DNA of 64,000 nt from Beaufortia kweichowensis (GCA_019155185.1 CM032808.1:1695185-1759184), one strand, 5' to 3'; positions 13,571 to 32,475 are shown, counted from the stretch's first letter. The notes: generated by a model not told the origin, from the letters alone. A program made the numbers and translations.

Positions 13571-16500
13571 TTCACAGAGAGGCCATTCACGAGACCCCGC
13601 CGCACCCCCCTACTGTTACATCACCACTCATGGCCTGGAATCTCAGATTACCTCATTCAATACTAAAGTTCTGGACCCGTGTGAGGTCTCAGCAAACCCT
13701 CGCCATCAGAAAGATGCAGAAAAAACACTTTTAGACTCCTCGCCATTTCAGGAATCTGAGATCTTGAGAACTGTCAGCATAGCATGAGCAGTTTAGGATA
13801 CATTAATCTGTAAGAATCTTTATTTCACCTACAATTGTTCAGGAAAAATAAAAGAAGAAACAAATCAAACAATTGTTTCCATTCAAGAAGAGTATAGAGG
13901 TGTAAATGAATGTAGATTGCTGAGGTCAAATAATTTGGGTAAATTTGATTACAAATGTTTGGCTTTATATTGAAATCTTCAATAATATAGACTTTTGATG
14001 TTCAGTTTGTGACATTGTTGAGATGTCATCTGAAACTCTAATGACAGAGACATTTGTGAAATTTCTATTTTTACTCTTTTTATCAGGAGACACAGATGAG
14101 ACTTAATCAAAAGTTTCCATTTAATCTCATAACGGCCTAGGAGACACAAACAAGATATTAAAGAGATCACATCTGTTATGTTTTTTTCTCTGGGCCTCCA
14201 ATAAAGCAAAGTTAGGCAAATTATTACTTGCATAACTTGTAAAACAATGTGCTTGACAGTATATGTGAGTAAATCAGGTGGTAAATACTGGCCTATATAA
14301 AACACATTGATATAAGATGTATATTAGATTGCTGTAAGCTGTTGACACACAACACAGTTCACTTTTCATAAGTCTTTGTAAAGAACAGATATGGGTCATT
14401 GTGTCTAGACTGTGTCTGATGATAGTGTGAGACTCTTGCACAACAGTCATGACATGATCCACAGTCTCTGTCATTCCCATCCATACATAAAGATATAAAA
14501 CCTCTGTGCTGTCAACAATATTATATATTAGAATGATGTATTTCTCTAGTTGTCCATCTCCAAAATTAGATTTTTATCATAGATATATTTCTTATTTATT
14601 ATGTGTCAGTACACATCAAACCTATTGAAATGACAAAAATGGGACTTTGTTTTTACACATTATAAAGTTTTGATTAGGCCAAAAAAGGCCTTCAGTCAAA
14701 AGAATACATTTATTCAAAACAAAACTACCGATGACACCTGCGACACATACCACACACAACACAGAAGAAACCTGCTGTATGTGTTTGTTTGTTTTATTCT
14801 TTTCGTCCATAATTGATTATTGCTACTAAGGAATGAGGCTTTGCAAACTCCTCCCAGCATTTTCATTTTTCTAACGCCTTTTTCAGCTGAAGCTATTGTG
14901 AGCGATCAGAGACTGAGAATCGACCGAGCAGGTTTCTTTCTCATGGTGACAGAACAGATGAGTCAAGAGAAACTTGCTGAATTCCTCTGAACGTAGATCT
15001 GGTATGTGGTTCGGATAATGAAGACAGATTACTTAATTAAAGCAATTATTTTGTCACAGAACGGAAGTCTGTATACAGTTCTTTAATTATTGCCAGAGGA
15101 AAATATTATTGCTCATATAGATCTACACAATTTATGTTTGTGTCCCAAATAATCTGAAATTGGAAGAATTTGAACTCACGTTACAATAGTTTTCATAGCA
15201 AACTTTGGTATTTAGGATATCTGAGCACAGTTTAAGACACTGTTGAGATTTCTGAGTTGAGATCTGAACTAAAGGAGACACATATGAGAATCTTCAGAGT
15301 TTTGGAATTGCTTCAATATTACAGTAGCAAATTGCAGATATACTTCAAAATAATGTTTTATAAGCATTGTTTTGAATAAGAAAAGTTCGAGTTATTAAGT
15401 CTAAGTTATAATATCTAACCGGTCTAGAATAGATTTAAACTAAGAACAGAAGAGCTCTTTTTCTCTTCCAGTTTTAGTCTGGTTAATATGTCCAGTTCTG
15501 TTATGGCCTGAACAGTTTGTGTATTAAACTCTTCCTGATCTTTAAAAAAATGTAGTGACATGAACTAAAACATGTATGCTAAAACGCTCCACGTGAAGTC
15601 CTGTCGTGCACATGAAGATCTGGGGTCTTGAAGTACACAGACTCATGAGCATAAGATGACCTACATATCCGGCCTGCAGAGCAGCGCTACACATTGTCCT
15701 CAGTGAAGTGAAAGGCACCTCAGTCATGCCACTGCTGAAGCTGACATCCCTATGGAAACCAGAACTTCACTGGCAAACCTCCAGAATCTCTCTCTGTTAT
15801 CCCACCAAACGCGCAGAAACACACACACACACACACACAAACCTGACGACAATCATCTTAGTTACAACATGCTCCTTAGAAAAATGAACCATGGTTTTAC
15901 TACAGTTTATTCTATAGTAGGCATTAGCAAACCATAGTAAAACCATCATAACCGTAATTTAACCATGATACTTAACTATGCAATGCAAATGTGTCAAAAA
16001 ACATAGTTACTGCACCTTTACAACAATAAAACCATGCTTAATTTCAAGAGCTTTTCTCCTTTATATTCCTCACAGGGATTTAATAAATTAAGTTATAAGC
16101 TATTAATATTTAAGCTATATTACATTTCTATATGGGATTAGATTTTATAAACACAAATATCAAATTAAACGTGTAGCAATCATGTGTTTGTCTTGATGGA
16201 TTGCCTTAGTTTTACTACAAATACCATGATTAAACCATGGTTTCTGTAGAGAGACCATAGTAAATCTTCCTAAGGGTGTGAGTGCCCACCAAAGCGCAAT
16301 TATTTACCATGGTATGGCACTTGGAAATATATTTAAAGGTTAAAAAGGTTCAAACTGGAAACATGTCCAAATAAACCACAGCACTGCAAAAGTACCATAT
16401 CAACCTCAAGTAAACCGCATTACATAAGACTTGTTTATTAGTCGGATAGCAATCTAATAAATACTCGAAATGTATTAAAATCTCTGTATTTCTCGCGTTA

Positions 16501-18550
16501 AGCTGTATGTGATAATAAATGTTAAAGTATAAGGCAGTTAAAGAGGAAGCGCGTCAGGAGCGCATCATCATCATCATCATTCATACCTGACAACAGGTGC
16601 AGCCGCTGCGTCTCCAAACACGTTCATTCAAAGTTACAATCCAAACCGCTTTAAAACTGATGTTTCCCCTCCAGATCTTTATTCTGATAGTCTTCCGACT
16701 GGAAAACAGCCGGTGTGTTTGGCTTCAGAGAGAGCGACTCACACTCAGTAGGGCGCATGGACTCGCCTAACCTGTTGCGCTGGAGTTCATATAGCGCCTC
16801 CCCTTTACATTCAAATACACAGGCTTACATTCAACATCCAACACAAGCTCTTCTTCACATTGACATGCAGATCACTAGACAGTCTTTTAATACAACTGCA
16901 CAAACACATCCACACACAGCTTTCCATTACACATGACCTGCAAGTTACTTTGAAAACTGACAAAGTCCTGCAATGCGCAGAGCATACTTGCATTTTTGTG
17001 ATTTTTTACATTTTTTATACGATTTGTCATTACTGTTTTGTACATTCCCTGCTAAATAAAAATAGAAACTGAAATGGTTTCGTCACAAATCCATTATAAA
17101 TCATCAGCTGTTTCCCATTAAACCATTACAGAATGCCTTTATGTAGTGTGTTTTGGCTCTTATTTCAGGAGGATTTAATGGTGTTTTATTTGTTCCCATC
17201 AACCCGATAACATCCTACTAATAGAACACAACACATTACCAGAAGAGACCTACAGGAATCATTATAGTTTTCATTAAAGCCAATTTCTAACAATTAAATC
17301 CTGTAGAATTGAATTATTATTATTATTATTATAATTTATTATATTAAATTTTCAATATTTTGGACATTAAGACAAACGTGCTTTCTTTAATTTTCGTGTT
17401 TCATAGAAAATAATATGTCTACAGCTCCCTCATGTGGTCAAAGAAACGCATTTAAAAGTCAAAGTTCATACAGCAACAGTCCTGGCATAAAGTTATGTTT
17501 TGAAATAACTAAACCCAAAAATATTGATGTATATGCATTAAATAAGAATTAAATAAGAATAAGATTAAAATGAGATATGATGCAGAAATAATTTGGTATT
17601 AGTTAATTATCTGCATTGCCAAAAATGTCTGTTTTATATAATGGCACCTTATAACATATCCACAATCACCAAAGTTCATCCATGATATTTGTAGTAAAAC
17701 TGTGATTATACAAATGGTAATTAATTTGCCAAAAAACGTGGTCACTACATTTACTATAATAAAACAATGGTTCATTTTCCTAAGTGCAGTACAGTTTGGA
17801 TGGTGAAAATACAGTATCGCTTACCGTAGATTTATTAGGTGGATCTGAGGTTGGAGCTTTAGCAGCACTTGATAACTTCACAGTCTCCGCTGGTTTGTCT
17901 TTTGTCTCCAGGGATTTTTCTTTTCTGATTGTATTTATATTCTCATACACATTATCTCTCACATCTTCATCTGAACTCTTTACATCTAAATTCTCTCCAT
18001 TCTCGCTCACCGAGGATTGTGTGTTGACTGTGTTGATATGATGTAATGAGATTGATTGTGATGTTTCTTCATTAGCTTCATTAGAATAATTGCTTTCATG
18101 GGTTGAACTTTTAACAGTGTCATAGATGTGGAGTTCAGGCTGAATGTCCTCTGTCTTATGCCGTATAGAGTTTGTTTCCAAAACCTTTGGCTCAAAGAAA
18201 TACTTTGGAATGATGTATGTAGATATTCGATGGCCGTCTTTCTCTGTGTCTGTTTTGATAGAGTTCGGGACTCTAAGCGTGACTTTTGGGGTTTTCTCAG
18301 AGGAATCACATCCACTAAACTCTTCTGGAGGATCTATTGGAGTTTGTCTGTTTTCGGCTGGAAGTTCTGTCACATACTTCGCTGGGATGAAGAAAGGTTT
18401 GGCTGTCTCATCCTGACGAACGTGCCACCAGTTTTCATTAGTCTTGGCTACTAATATGTAGTGCTCGTTGGGTTTGATGGACACCGTACGGCCATCTTGA
18501 GCTATGTAACTATATTCAAAGTTCACCAGAACCTGCTGTGAAACGGACAT
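763..18550 (-). CDS. arhgap27: Rho GTPase-activating protein 27-like (SH3-WW-PH-RhoGAP)
   Basis: Predicted GTPase-activating protein for Rho-family GTPases, acting in the cytoplasm on membrane and actin traffic. Hand-built coding exons: 17825-18550, 9987-10037, 8402-8848, 7126-7329, 6900-6980, 4690-4761, 3837-3904, 3014-3101, 2835-2921, 2656-2754, 2466-2568, 1954-2079, 1771-1869, 1587-1664, 1346-1474, 1032-1137, 763-937. They total 2739 nt (912 aa) with phases that join throughout. The first exon has an SH3 domain (NENWWHV, FIPAKYV). Exon 8402-8848 has two WW domains (GQEYYFQPSTGQSTWEYP; GRHYFYNTVSGQSSWDPP), and a divergent WW spans 6900-7329. A PH domain begins at LEKAGILNKTK. The RhoGAP domain carries the arginine finger in GLYRVSGN. 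The start ATG at 18550 opens the SH3 domain. Adjacent plekhm1 matches the human ARHGAP27-PLEKHM1 order, which favours arhgap27 over the similar arhgap12 or arhgap9. Exon 9987-10037 is the least secure. Confidence 0.85.
3431..3590. repeat. SINE-like or tRNA-derived repeat fragment (tentative)
   Basis: Within an arhgap27 intron, a GC-richer block contains GGACTCAAACTCGGGTCTCC. This resembles the inverse of a tRNA-type B box (GGTTCGANTCC) with one or two changes. It looks foreign to the AT-rich intron around it. The family is not identified. Confidence 0.3.
4929..5112. repeat. MITE-like element with inverted ends
   Basis: The left end reads GGTAACACTGTACAATAATG. The right end, read in reverse complement, is GATAACACTTCAAAATAAGG. 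The ends are imperfect inverted repeats around an AT-rich core with no coding capacity. Sequences of this kind are common in cyprinid genomes. Confidence 0.5.
5209..5290. repeat. Short GGTTGCTA-type interspersed repeat
   Basis: The stretch repeats the theme GGTTGTTGTGGATGGTTGCTA, TGTTGCTAGGTGGTAGCTA. This is a low-complexity interspersed repeat seen widely in fish introns. It has no coding potential. Confidence 0.4.
9560..9920. repeat. Intronic repeat family, copy 1 (direct)
   Basis: Shares its order of segments with 11660-11990 and, inverted, with 13835-14190. These segments include AATATCTCA followed by TTATTTC, CATCAATGAGA, TTGTCAAG, and ACAATTGT before CATTTGTTTCTG. Copies are diverged. 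No open reading frame is present, so it looks like a non-autonomous element of unknown family. Confidence 0.5.
11085..11327 (-). CDS. arhgap27: Optional or alternative first coding exon of arhgap27
   Basis: Minus-strand block of 243 nt (81 codons) with no stop. It has a good acceptor (pyrimidine-rich, ending GAACAG) and donor (ACACAG then GTATGA). It begins and ends in phase 0, and exons 17825-18550 and 9987-10037 also meet in phase 0. It could therefore be a cassette exon (993-aa product) or, from an internal ATG (MAVCLAAHDKN or MVDFYAKIRSS), the start of a shorter isoform lacking SH3. The encoded sequence matches no domain I recognise. Mammalian ARHGAP27 is known to have isoforms without SH3, which fits, but use of this exon is inference. 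Confidence 0.55.
11660..11990. repeat. Intronic repeat family, copy 2 (direct)
   Basis: Second copy of the element at 9560-9920, same orientation. Shared blocks include TTTAATATCTCAGTTATTTC, CATCAATGAGATTAAATG and GACAATTGTCTCATTTGTTT. It is non-coding. Confidence 0.5.
12358..12636. mobile_element. MITE with TTAAAGGGATAGTTCACCC ends
   Basis: A 279-bp element. The left end is TTAAAGGGATAGTTCACCCA and the right end is TGGGTGAACTATCCCTTTAA, an almost perfect terminal inverted repeat of about 24 bp. Its inner part has the recurrent CAGAACACAGAAGAAGATAT theme. TTAA at both tips may be part of the repeat or a target duplication. It is non-autonomous. Shorter relatives occur at 2297-2372, 26380-26525, 51327-51507, 52560-52660, 54985-55075 and 60430-60540. 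Confidence 0.8.
12955..13320. mobile_element. Tc1-like non-autonomous remnant (tentative)
   Basis: Contains GAAGTTTACATACACTTTA, which resembles the tips of fish Tc1-type transposons, and GAAGTTAACATACAGAATCT at the left. The rest is AT-rich with no transposase frame. Confidence 0.4.
13517..13566. repeat. (CA)n microsatellite, about 25 units
   Basis: Uninterrupted CA dinucleotide array of about 50 bp inside an arhgap27 intron. Confidence 0.95.
13835..14190. repeat. Intronic repeat family, copy 3 (inverted)
   Basis: Reverse-orientation copy of the elements at 9560-9920 and 11660-11990. It has ACAATTGTTTCCATTC, TTTAATCTCATAACG and GATATTAAAGAGATC in mirrored order. Confidence 0.45.
15880..16290. 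repeat. CCATGGTTTTACTA-type interspersed repeats
   Basis: Recurring blocks ACCATGGTTTTACTACAG, AACCATAGTAAAACCAT and AAACCATGGTTTCTGTAG in both orientations suggest a palindromic repeat. A related fragment lies at 17660-17780. It is non-coding. Confidence 0.5.
16588..16770 (-). promoter_or_regulatory. Possible alternative non-coding first exon and promoter of arhgap27
   Basis: On the minus strand a GC-richer block ends in CACCTGTTGTCAG followed by GTATGA, a good splice donor. No coding frame starts there. It lies between the SH3 exon and the optional exon at 11085-11327, so it could start the shorter isoform. The transcription start is not visible. Confidence 0.3.
17085..17290. repeat. Interspersed repeat, copy A (partner at 32725-32935)
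   Basis: Shares ordered blocks with 32725-32935: TTATGTAGTGTGTTT, GATTTAATGGT against GAATTTAATGGT, CGATAACATCC against GAGATAACATCC, and ACACATTA. It is non-coding, and the family is unnamed here. Confidence 0.55.
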
Positions 18551-21500
18551 TTTGACTCGCTTGTAATAAATTCACAGCTGGTGTTGTGCAGTCAGATGAC
18601 GAGAGGTTTAGAAAGAATCATGATGAGATCTGAAGACAAAGAAAACTGAAGGTTATTTTTAAATACATTTGAGGTTTCGGGAGGTTTACAAGAAATCTCA
18701 AACCTTTCAACTATGCATAACAACAGATGTCAATTATCTTCAAATCACCTTAATCATTGTAAAACATATTACAAGATAATATTTCTATGCATAATAAATA
18801 AATTTCACTAAGGAAAATCTCTCTTTCAGATCATCATTTACAGAGATCAAGAATCCAAATAAACTGAAAGTAATTAAGACGTAAAATCTGCTGATGATTA
18901 TCTGATGATGAATGCTTATGAAATGTTGATCATATACACTTTTACAGGGGCGAATGTTTGTTTCTATCACATTCACAGCACATCAAATATCTGTAAAGCA
19001 GAAGAATGCGGGCCGACCAGGAAAACAGCAGGTGTGTCAGCAATGAAAGACGCTGCTCACGATGCCCAATGAGATTGAAGGACTCTCAACACACCAGTCC
19101 AATCGTTTTTGCTGTCTGCTTTCATGAAGATCCAGATGTCAAACAAACCAGATGACAAGTTCAGGAAAGAGACAGTCAGATCGATTGCAGAAGACTGGCA
19201 CGGAAGTGATGCTGTTTTACAGAGGAACACGACACAAACCACAGAGAAGAAGAGCCAGTCAAATAGAGGAAACATAGTGTCGTGAAACAGGAAAACGTCA
19301 CTGAACTGCAATCTTGGTTTCTTTGTGCTCGTTACATAAAGCAGATGATTCAAACTGGCTTCTAATTAATTCATGAATCATCATGAAACGTCCACACCCG
19401 TAACAGAGATTAAATAAACACTCACCAACACCCGTTGACCATGAGACATCAGCAGCGTTTGGGTTCAACTCGACCGTGTTGTGCCTGCATGGAATGAACC
19501 ACAGGCGTTTAGTGTGAAGAAAAATGTGTCCAAACCGCTTGCCAATGTGTGTTGAGAATAAACACTAACTGGTTTGACTGTGTTCTCAACCATCACACAT
19601 TTTCCCATAGTAAACTCACAGCACTTGTGAAACGTTAGTTGATTCAGAAATGCAGAATCAGGATATTATGGCGACATAAAGTAGCCATTCATTGACACCA
19701 AACTAAAAATACAGCATGAGTTCTGTATTCTGGATATTATTGAGAATTAACTGCCTATTATAACAATGATTCACTTTTACAGTAAAACAGACAACCAACA
19801 AGCTTCCTGTCAAACAAAAAATATTCAGTTTTGGATTGTTTGGTTGTCACTAAAGTGTTACAAATAAAGTATAAATCTATATTCATACTAAAGCTCATAA
19901 AGTCTTTAGATCATTTGTAATCACTTGAATCTTTCAACTGCTCTTATTTATACATTTTTAATACTTTACATACAGTAGCAAAAGTAAAGTCTGTGCTAGA
20001 CGTACAGTATACTATACACACATGTAACTAAGTTACGATGCTCTTTTTTTTCTTGGAAGTCTCACAGGACAAGAAAATCTGCAGAACAATCTGCAGATGC
20101 CAACAGCAATATTAATAACAAATGAATGAATTATGCTATGTTCTCCTGGAAGTCATAACAAACCTTAAAGTAATATAAAACTCATACGATGATCTTGGTA
20201 AATAAAGGAAACTCACCATGGCTAAAGAGGAAAAGCTTCAAATCTTTCTGTAAGCTGTGGGTCAATTTAATCCTTCACATTAGAAGTAAATGCCATCATC
20301 TCTCTCTCTCTCTGTATTAATCCAGCTGGTCTCACACTTTGCACCATACTTAGTGTTGTTGTGTTAACGTAAGAAAAATGTGCCTAGATTTGTGTTGCCA
20401 GACAGGTTGGAGTGGGGCGTGAGGAGTGTCAGAGGGCAAGTGTGTGTCCTCACACACTTCAACAACAAACCCATCTGTGTATTTCCCATAAACCTTCATT
20501 AGAAACAACTGAAATGGAAAAAGAGGAACAAGAACATAATACAACAAGAAAAACATTGGTGTTTATGAAACATTTACGGATTAGATGATACTGAATGCTG
20601 CACTTGTTTTATTAAAAACTATTTCAGCTCCGTGACTCATATTTTGACTCATTCTGTCTATAAACGTCAAAACAAGGGTGTTGTCTTGAACGCCTGGGCT
20701 TTATGGAAACATTGAAGGTTTTTTTAGTTCCCCTCAGATGGAATGGTTTTAGTTTTTCTTTTACTTTGACTACGCTGTGTTGATAACATGAGCCAGATCA
20801 GAAGAAAATCTCAGGCTGTGCTTACAAAATTCACCATTATCATTATAATAATAATATGTATGCAAAAACTAAAATCCTGAAATGAAATAGAAACATTTCT
20901 TGTAATAACTCGGTCCATGCTCAGTTCTGTTACATTGACTGATTACGTTCAATTTAAAATTGCAAGAATACTTTTAATAATAGCTGATATTTATTGACAC
21001 AGCAGTAAAGCTCAATTAAAACACTTATATATGATTGCAAGATTACGACTCGTTTGTGTGGATTTGCTGTGGGCCGTAAAGAAGATGAAAGACAGGCAGA
21101 AAAGAGCGCCGGGAGGTACAGAAACAGGAAGAACCGGTCAGACGCTCGGGGAGAAACACAAACTCTGTGGTTTACAATGGCACGCTGAGAAAGAATTATC
21201 AAAAAATATCAAGCATCCAGCACATGTTTTAGAGAAACGTTCATACAGCCTGGAGAGATTTACACTGCTGACTCATCCATTCACATTCATGAACATGAGA
21301 CATATCTACTGTAGACTCAGAGATATTTGAAGAAATAGCACATTGACAAAAAACACTTCGTTATCATTCTCAAACTACAGTACTATACAGGATAACCTAA
21401 TCAATATCAACAGGTAATTCATTAGAAAAATTAGTAACAACATAATTTTGTGTACACTTTTACTGTGTATACAGTATAGTGCCATAAAGGCGCTTTTCAG

Positions 21501-23285
21501 TTTTGACATTATAAAACCATTTCTGGTTCCCCAAAGAACCTTTTAGTCAAACATTCTTAAAAGAACCATTACTTACATCTTAGTCTGTAGAACATGTTTT
21601 ACTATATATGGTATATGGATGGAACCCTTATTTTCAAGAGTGTAGAACAATGATTTTTGGTTCCCTAAAGAACCTTTTAGTCAAAGGTTCTTAAAAGAAC
21701 CATTCCTTGCTTACATTTTTATAATGTGTGAAACTTACTATTAAAAAAAATCTACAACAGAATGGTTCTATAGATGTTCAAGGTTCCCAATAGAAACATA
21801 TAAAGTTCAATAAAGAACATTTTGGGAACCCTTATTCTCAAAAGTGTAGAACAATCCTTTTTGGTTCCCCAAAAAACATTTTAGTCAAAGATTCTTAAAA
21901 GAACCATTCCTTACTTATATTTGTATAGTGTGTAAAACCTTTTTACTACAAAGAACCTTTTCTACAACAGAACGATTCTATGGAAAGGGTCTTTATGAAA
22001 TCTTACAGCCATAGCAAGAACTTTTGGTACTCTATAGAGGTATTCTTTTGGCAACCTTTATTTTTAAGAGTATTATTGAAACATTACAGATCTTGGTTAA
22101 GTTGTGGTTTTATCTTCATGCACTATACATGTGTAATGCTGCCCCTTGTGGTAAAACTTCAGACAAGAAAGAGAAATGTCAACTAAGTTCTTCCACAACA
22201 TAAGATGTCATAAACTTGTCATGAAAGTATCAGAGAAATGAAGTCACGCCTCATTCTCTCGATCTCAAAGAACAAGTGTGGATTACATCACATCCAGATA
22301 AGGTGATCTGTTAACCAATCAAACAACAGCTTCTGTGCAAGAGAGGAAGTAGAGAAAAGATTTAATCTTCATTGTTCGCATCATCTGCAGAAGTGAACGT
22401 CAACAGTTACGTTCCATTCGGGACAAACATTAATTAACATCGTCTAATAAAGTGTAACTTTTTGGCATGACCGTAGTCATTTCTTAGTGATTTATATGCA
22501 ACACGAATGGAAACTGCAAATGGAAAATAAAGGCACAGCATACAAAACAGAATTACAAAAATGACCTTTTAAAGTATATTCAGCTGGTTTAATAATCATT
22601 TCATTGCCTTATTAATGCATACGATTAACTTGCTTTGTAAACATTTAATACTTTATATAAAACTTGGCATGTGACATAGGATAAAAAAAATATTACTATA
22701 AAAAAACAAGTTAAAAGATCTTCAGCATTCAGTTGTCCAACAGGTTTTATAAATATGTTTTCTTGCCAGACAGAAAGTCAATCTTTGTTTCCCATTCACG
22801 CAAGTGAATGTTTGGCACTATTAATATCTCAAGAATGAACACACATGTTGCAGGTAAGTATGTACAGTCAGATTTGTGTGTCAATAAGTGCACTTAAGGT
22901 TTCAGAGTTCAATAAGATGCTTTAGTGTGAAACGCTTCTCAAATGCTTTCAGAGATGAACACTGTACACACAGCCGCTACACAACAACATTAAACCTTCT
23001 TTAGTTGTTATAGTTTATGCATATAGTACAAAAACGTATTCAAAGTATCAAAATTGCATAAGACATTAAGGCTTGTCTGGTAAATTCTCTCTTGTTTTAA
23101 GCATAAACTCAGTTTAGGTTTAAGCCTTAAACGAGAAAGAACATTTTTTCAATAAGGTAAGAAAATAAACGTCTCTGTAGTCTCTGTAAATATTGTGTCC
23201 TGTCCTGTCACCTTACACAATCAAGCAAATATATCAAAACATCCATAAAACATCCTTAAAAATCTGATAAAGAAAGAGTTTTAAG
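18551..23285. other. arhgap27 5' region and arhgap27-plekhm1 intergenic stretch
   Basis: A likely 5' untranslated exon of arhgap27 runs from the ATG up to about 18635, after an acceptor ending TTGTCTTCAG. A further minus-strand donor (GGGTGTTG then GTGAGTG, at about 19426) may end a non-coding first exon. The rest is AT-rich, with a repeat block at 21520-22075. The last part should include the plekhm1 3' UTR. No coding gene was seen. Confidence 0.4.
21520..22075. repeat. Imperfect tandem repeat with GGTTCCCCAAAGAACC core
   Basis: At least three copies, beginning near 21530, 21656 and 21859, of a unit containing GGTTCCCCAAAGAACCTTTT, then TTCTTAAAAGAACCATT, then an AT-rich spacer with GAACGGTTCTATGG-like sequence. 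The cores are self-complementary. Related sequence recurs in interferon intron 1 (33545-33670). Confidence 0.6.
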
Positions 23286-30781
<7,496 letters not shown>

Positions 30782-31174
30782 GGCTCTTCTGCTCTGGATT
30801 AGTGTCACTTCACACGCTGCAAAAACAAATCAATCATAAAGTTAGTTTTATGAAAGTTTCATATATTGTCATCTTTGCTTATCAAATAGTGGAAGTGACA
30901 CAGATTAACATGTTTCCTCTGCGGATAAATGTTTTCAACCAGCAGTTTTCAACCACAGTCACATTAATAAAACCTCATTTACTTACTTCACAGGCTTCTG
31001 TCCTTCAAACTACTGCATTTAGAGAGTATATACTACAGAAGAGAGATCATGCGGATCTAACATGACAAAACTTCCTTGTTTGTTGCAAAGGACACAGAAG
31101 CACGCGCACATGTGTTGTTTATATCATCTACGCGTTAGCATTTACTTTTGTACGAGGTTACACATCATATTATA

Positions 31175-31176
<2 letters not shown>

Positions 31177-31204
<28 letters not shown>
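31177..31204. repeat. (GT)n microsatellite
   Basis: Pure GT array of about 28 bp just upstream in sequence order of the plekhm1 first exon; it lies within its first intron on the minus strand. Confidence 0.9.
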
Positions 31205-31206
<2 letters not shown>

Positions 31207-31355
31207 CAGCCTTATGCACAACCTGCAGACAACCTGCTGTTTACTGATGTACTGTATACTGACAGGTCAAATTAAAACTGCATCGACTCTCATTATCATC
31301 GTCATAATCGCTGTTGTTATGGATAAATAGCTTGATCGTAAGCTCGTTCACTCAC

Positions 31356-31480
31356 CATGTTTGTTGTGTTTTTATCTGTCGGGTGACTTTTGAAATCTCT
31401 CCTCTCACTGATGGAAATAAACACTAGCCGCTGTCACGCTCGGTCACTTCTACCACATCAGCTGACGCGCTGGGCATGAC
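31356..31480 (-). promoter_or_regulatory. Likely plekhm1 non-coding exon 1 and promoter region
   Basis: On the minus strand, a block ends in AACAAACATG followed by the strong donor GTGAGTG at 31355. A matching acceptor (TTTTTGCAG) precedes the coding exon at about 30820. The block is GC-richer than its surroundings. The exact transcription start is not visible. Confidence 0.45.
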
Positions 31481-31512
31481 GGGAAATGAGCACTGGATCA
31501 CCGGGGTTCCTG

Positions 31513-31850
31513 TTGACGAAGGGATTTTGCGCAACTCTTGCGCAGCATTGAGCGTGCAGAAGACAGCGTGAAACAGACTGGAAGGAGCTAACTCTACTGT
31601 TGACGAAATGTGGCGTTGTCAGCGAAATCCAGGCTGTTTTATTGTTGCTGTTCAGTTTTTGTTTTCTTGTTTGTCTTAAACATATAAACTGTGTTAGACA
31701 TGTCTGTACGGTTTGTAAACTGAAATAAACATCCAAGATGGAGAAACATTCTGGCATTGGCAACACCTGTTGATAAATAGCTTCTGCGCAAATCTTGCGC
31801 AGCATTGAATATGCAAAAGATTACGTGAAACAGACGGGGAGGAAATAACT
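31513..31850. repeat. Two direct copies of an ~80-bp block upstream of plekhm1
   Basis: Copy A (31513-31594) and copy B (31769-31850) share CTTGCGCAGCATTGA and GTGAAACAGAC in the same order and spacing, with local differences. A GT microsatellite at 31885-31911 follows copy B. Confidence 0.65.
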
Positions 31851-31884
31851 TCAAACAAATAGGTGTTTGTTTTCTTTGTTGTGT

Positions 31885-31911
31885 TGTGTGTGTGTGTGTG
31901 TGTGTGTGTGT
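31885..31911. repeat. (TG)n microsatellite
   Basis: TG dinucleotide array of about 27 bp between plekhm1 and the interferon gene. Confidence 0.9.
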
Positions 31912-32321
31912 TCCATAATAAACTAAAAGTTTAAGTCTATCAATCACTATATTATTTTATTTGTTATACGCACGGAATAATCAGGTGCTTGACTATACAT
32001 CTTTAATTTATATTTTAACCAAACCAATACCTATTTTAAAAAATAATTAAAATGTAATCCATTTATTTATATGTTTTCTCAACCGTTAGTATTTATTGTT
32101 ATACTACGTTTTTTATTCTCATTATTTTTATATAATAAAAATCTTCCCCACTTTCAACATTCCTGAAACGTAAACTATTTATTAATCATAAACGTTATAC
32201 CTCCAATTAATTTTGCCCTGCCATATTAGTGTATTTTCCGTTATGTTTACAGTTTTCTAGTTAAAATATTACAATACGTATCCAATGATTAAGTTTTAAC
32301 GTGAAGTGTGTCGTCACGACA

Positions 32322-32475
32322 TTACGTCACTTTCTTTCGATTTCACTTTCTCAAGTTCCAATGCTTGGAATTTCCGTTCCCACACCCCACTGTCACACAA
32401 GCTATTTTTCATCCATTGACACGACATTATTGTTAAAACTGTCATCATTTAGTAACCATATGAAAGCTATATATA
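32322..32475 (+). promoter_or_regulatory. Enhanceosome-like cluster: ATF/CRE, tandem ISRE, kappa-B, TATA
   Basis: TTACGTCA (32322-32329) is followed at once by an overlapping double IRF motif on the minus strand (GAAAGTGAAATCGAAAG, 32333-32349), then GGAATTTCC (32367-32375) and TATATATA (32468-32475). The order ATF, IRF, NF-kappaB, TATA is that of the mammalian IFN-beta enhancer-promoter. The cluster lies about 0.9-1.05 kb upstream of the interferon ATG. It could be a distal promoter for a longer interferon transcript, an enhancer, or the remains of a second interferon promoter. Binding is inferred from motifs only. Confidence 0.6.

Noticed and set aside
14885..15000. Plus-strand exon-like block between TTTTTCAG and a GTATGT donor
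   Set aside because: Isolated in an arhgap27 intron, with no coding frame or neighbouring exon.
18007..18454. Additional open frames on both strands over the SH3 exon
   Set aside because: Shadows of the arhgap27 first coding exon, which alone gives an SH3 domain and a phase-0 donor.
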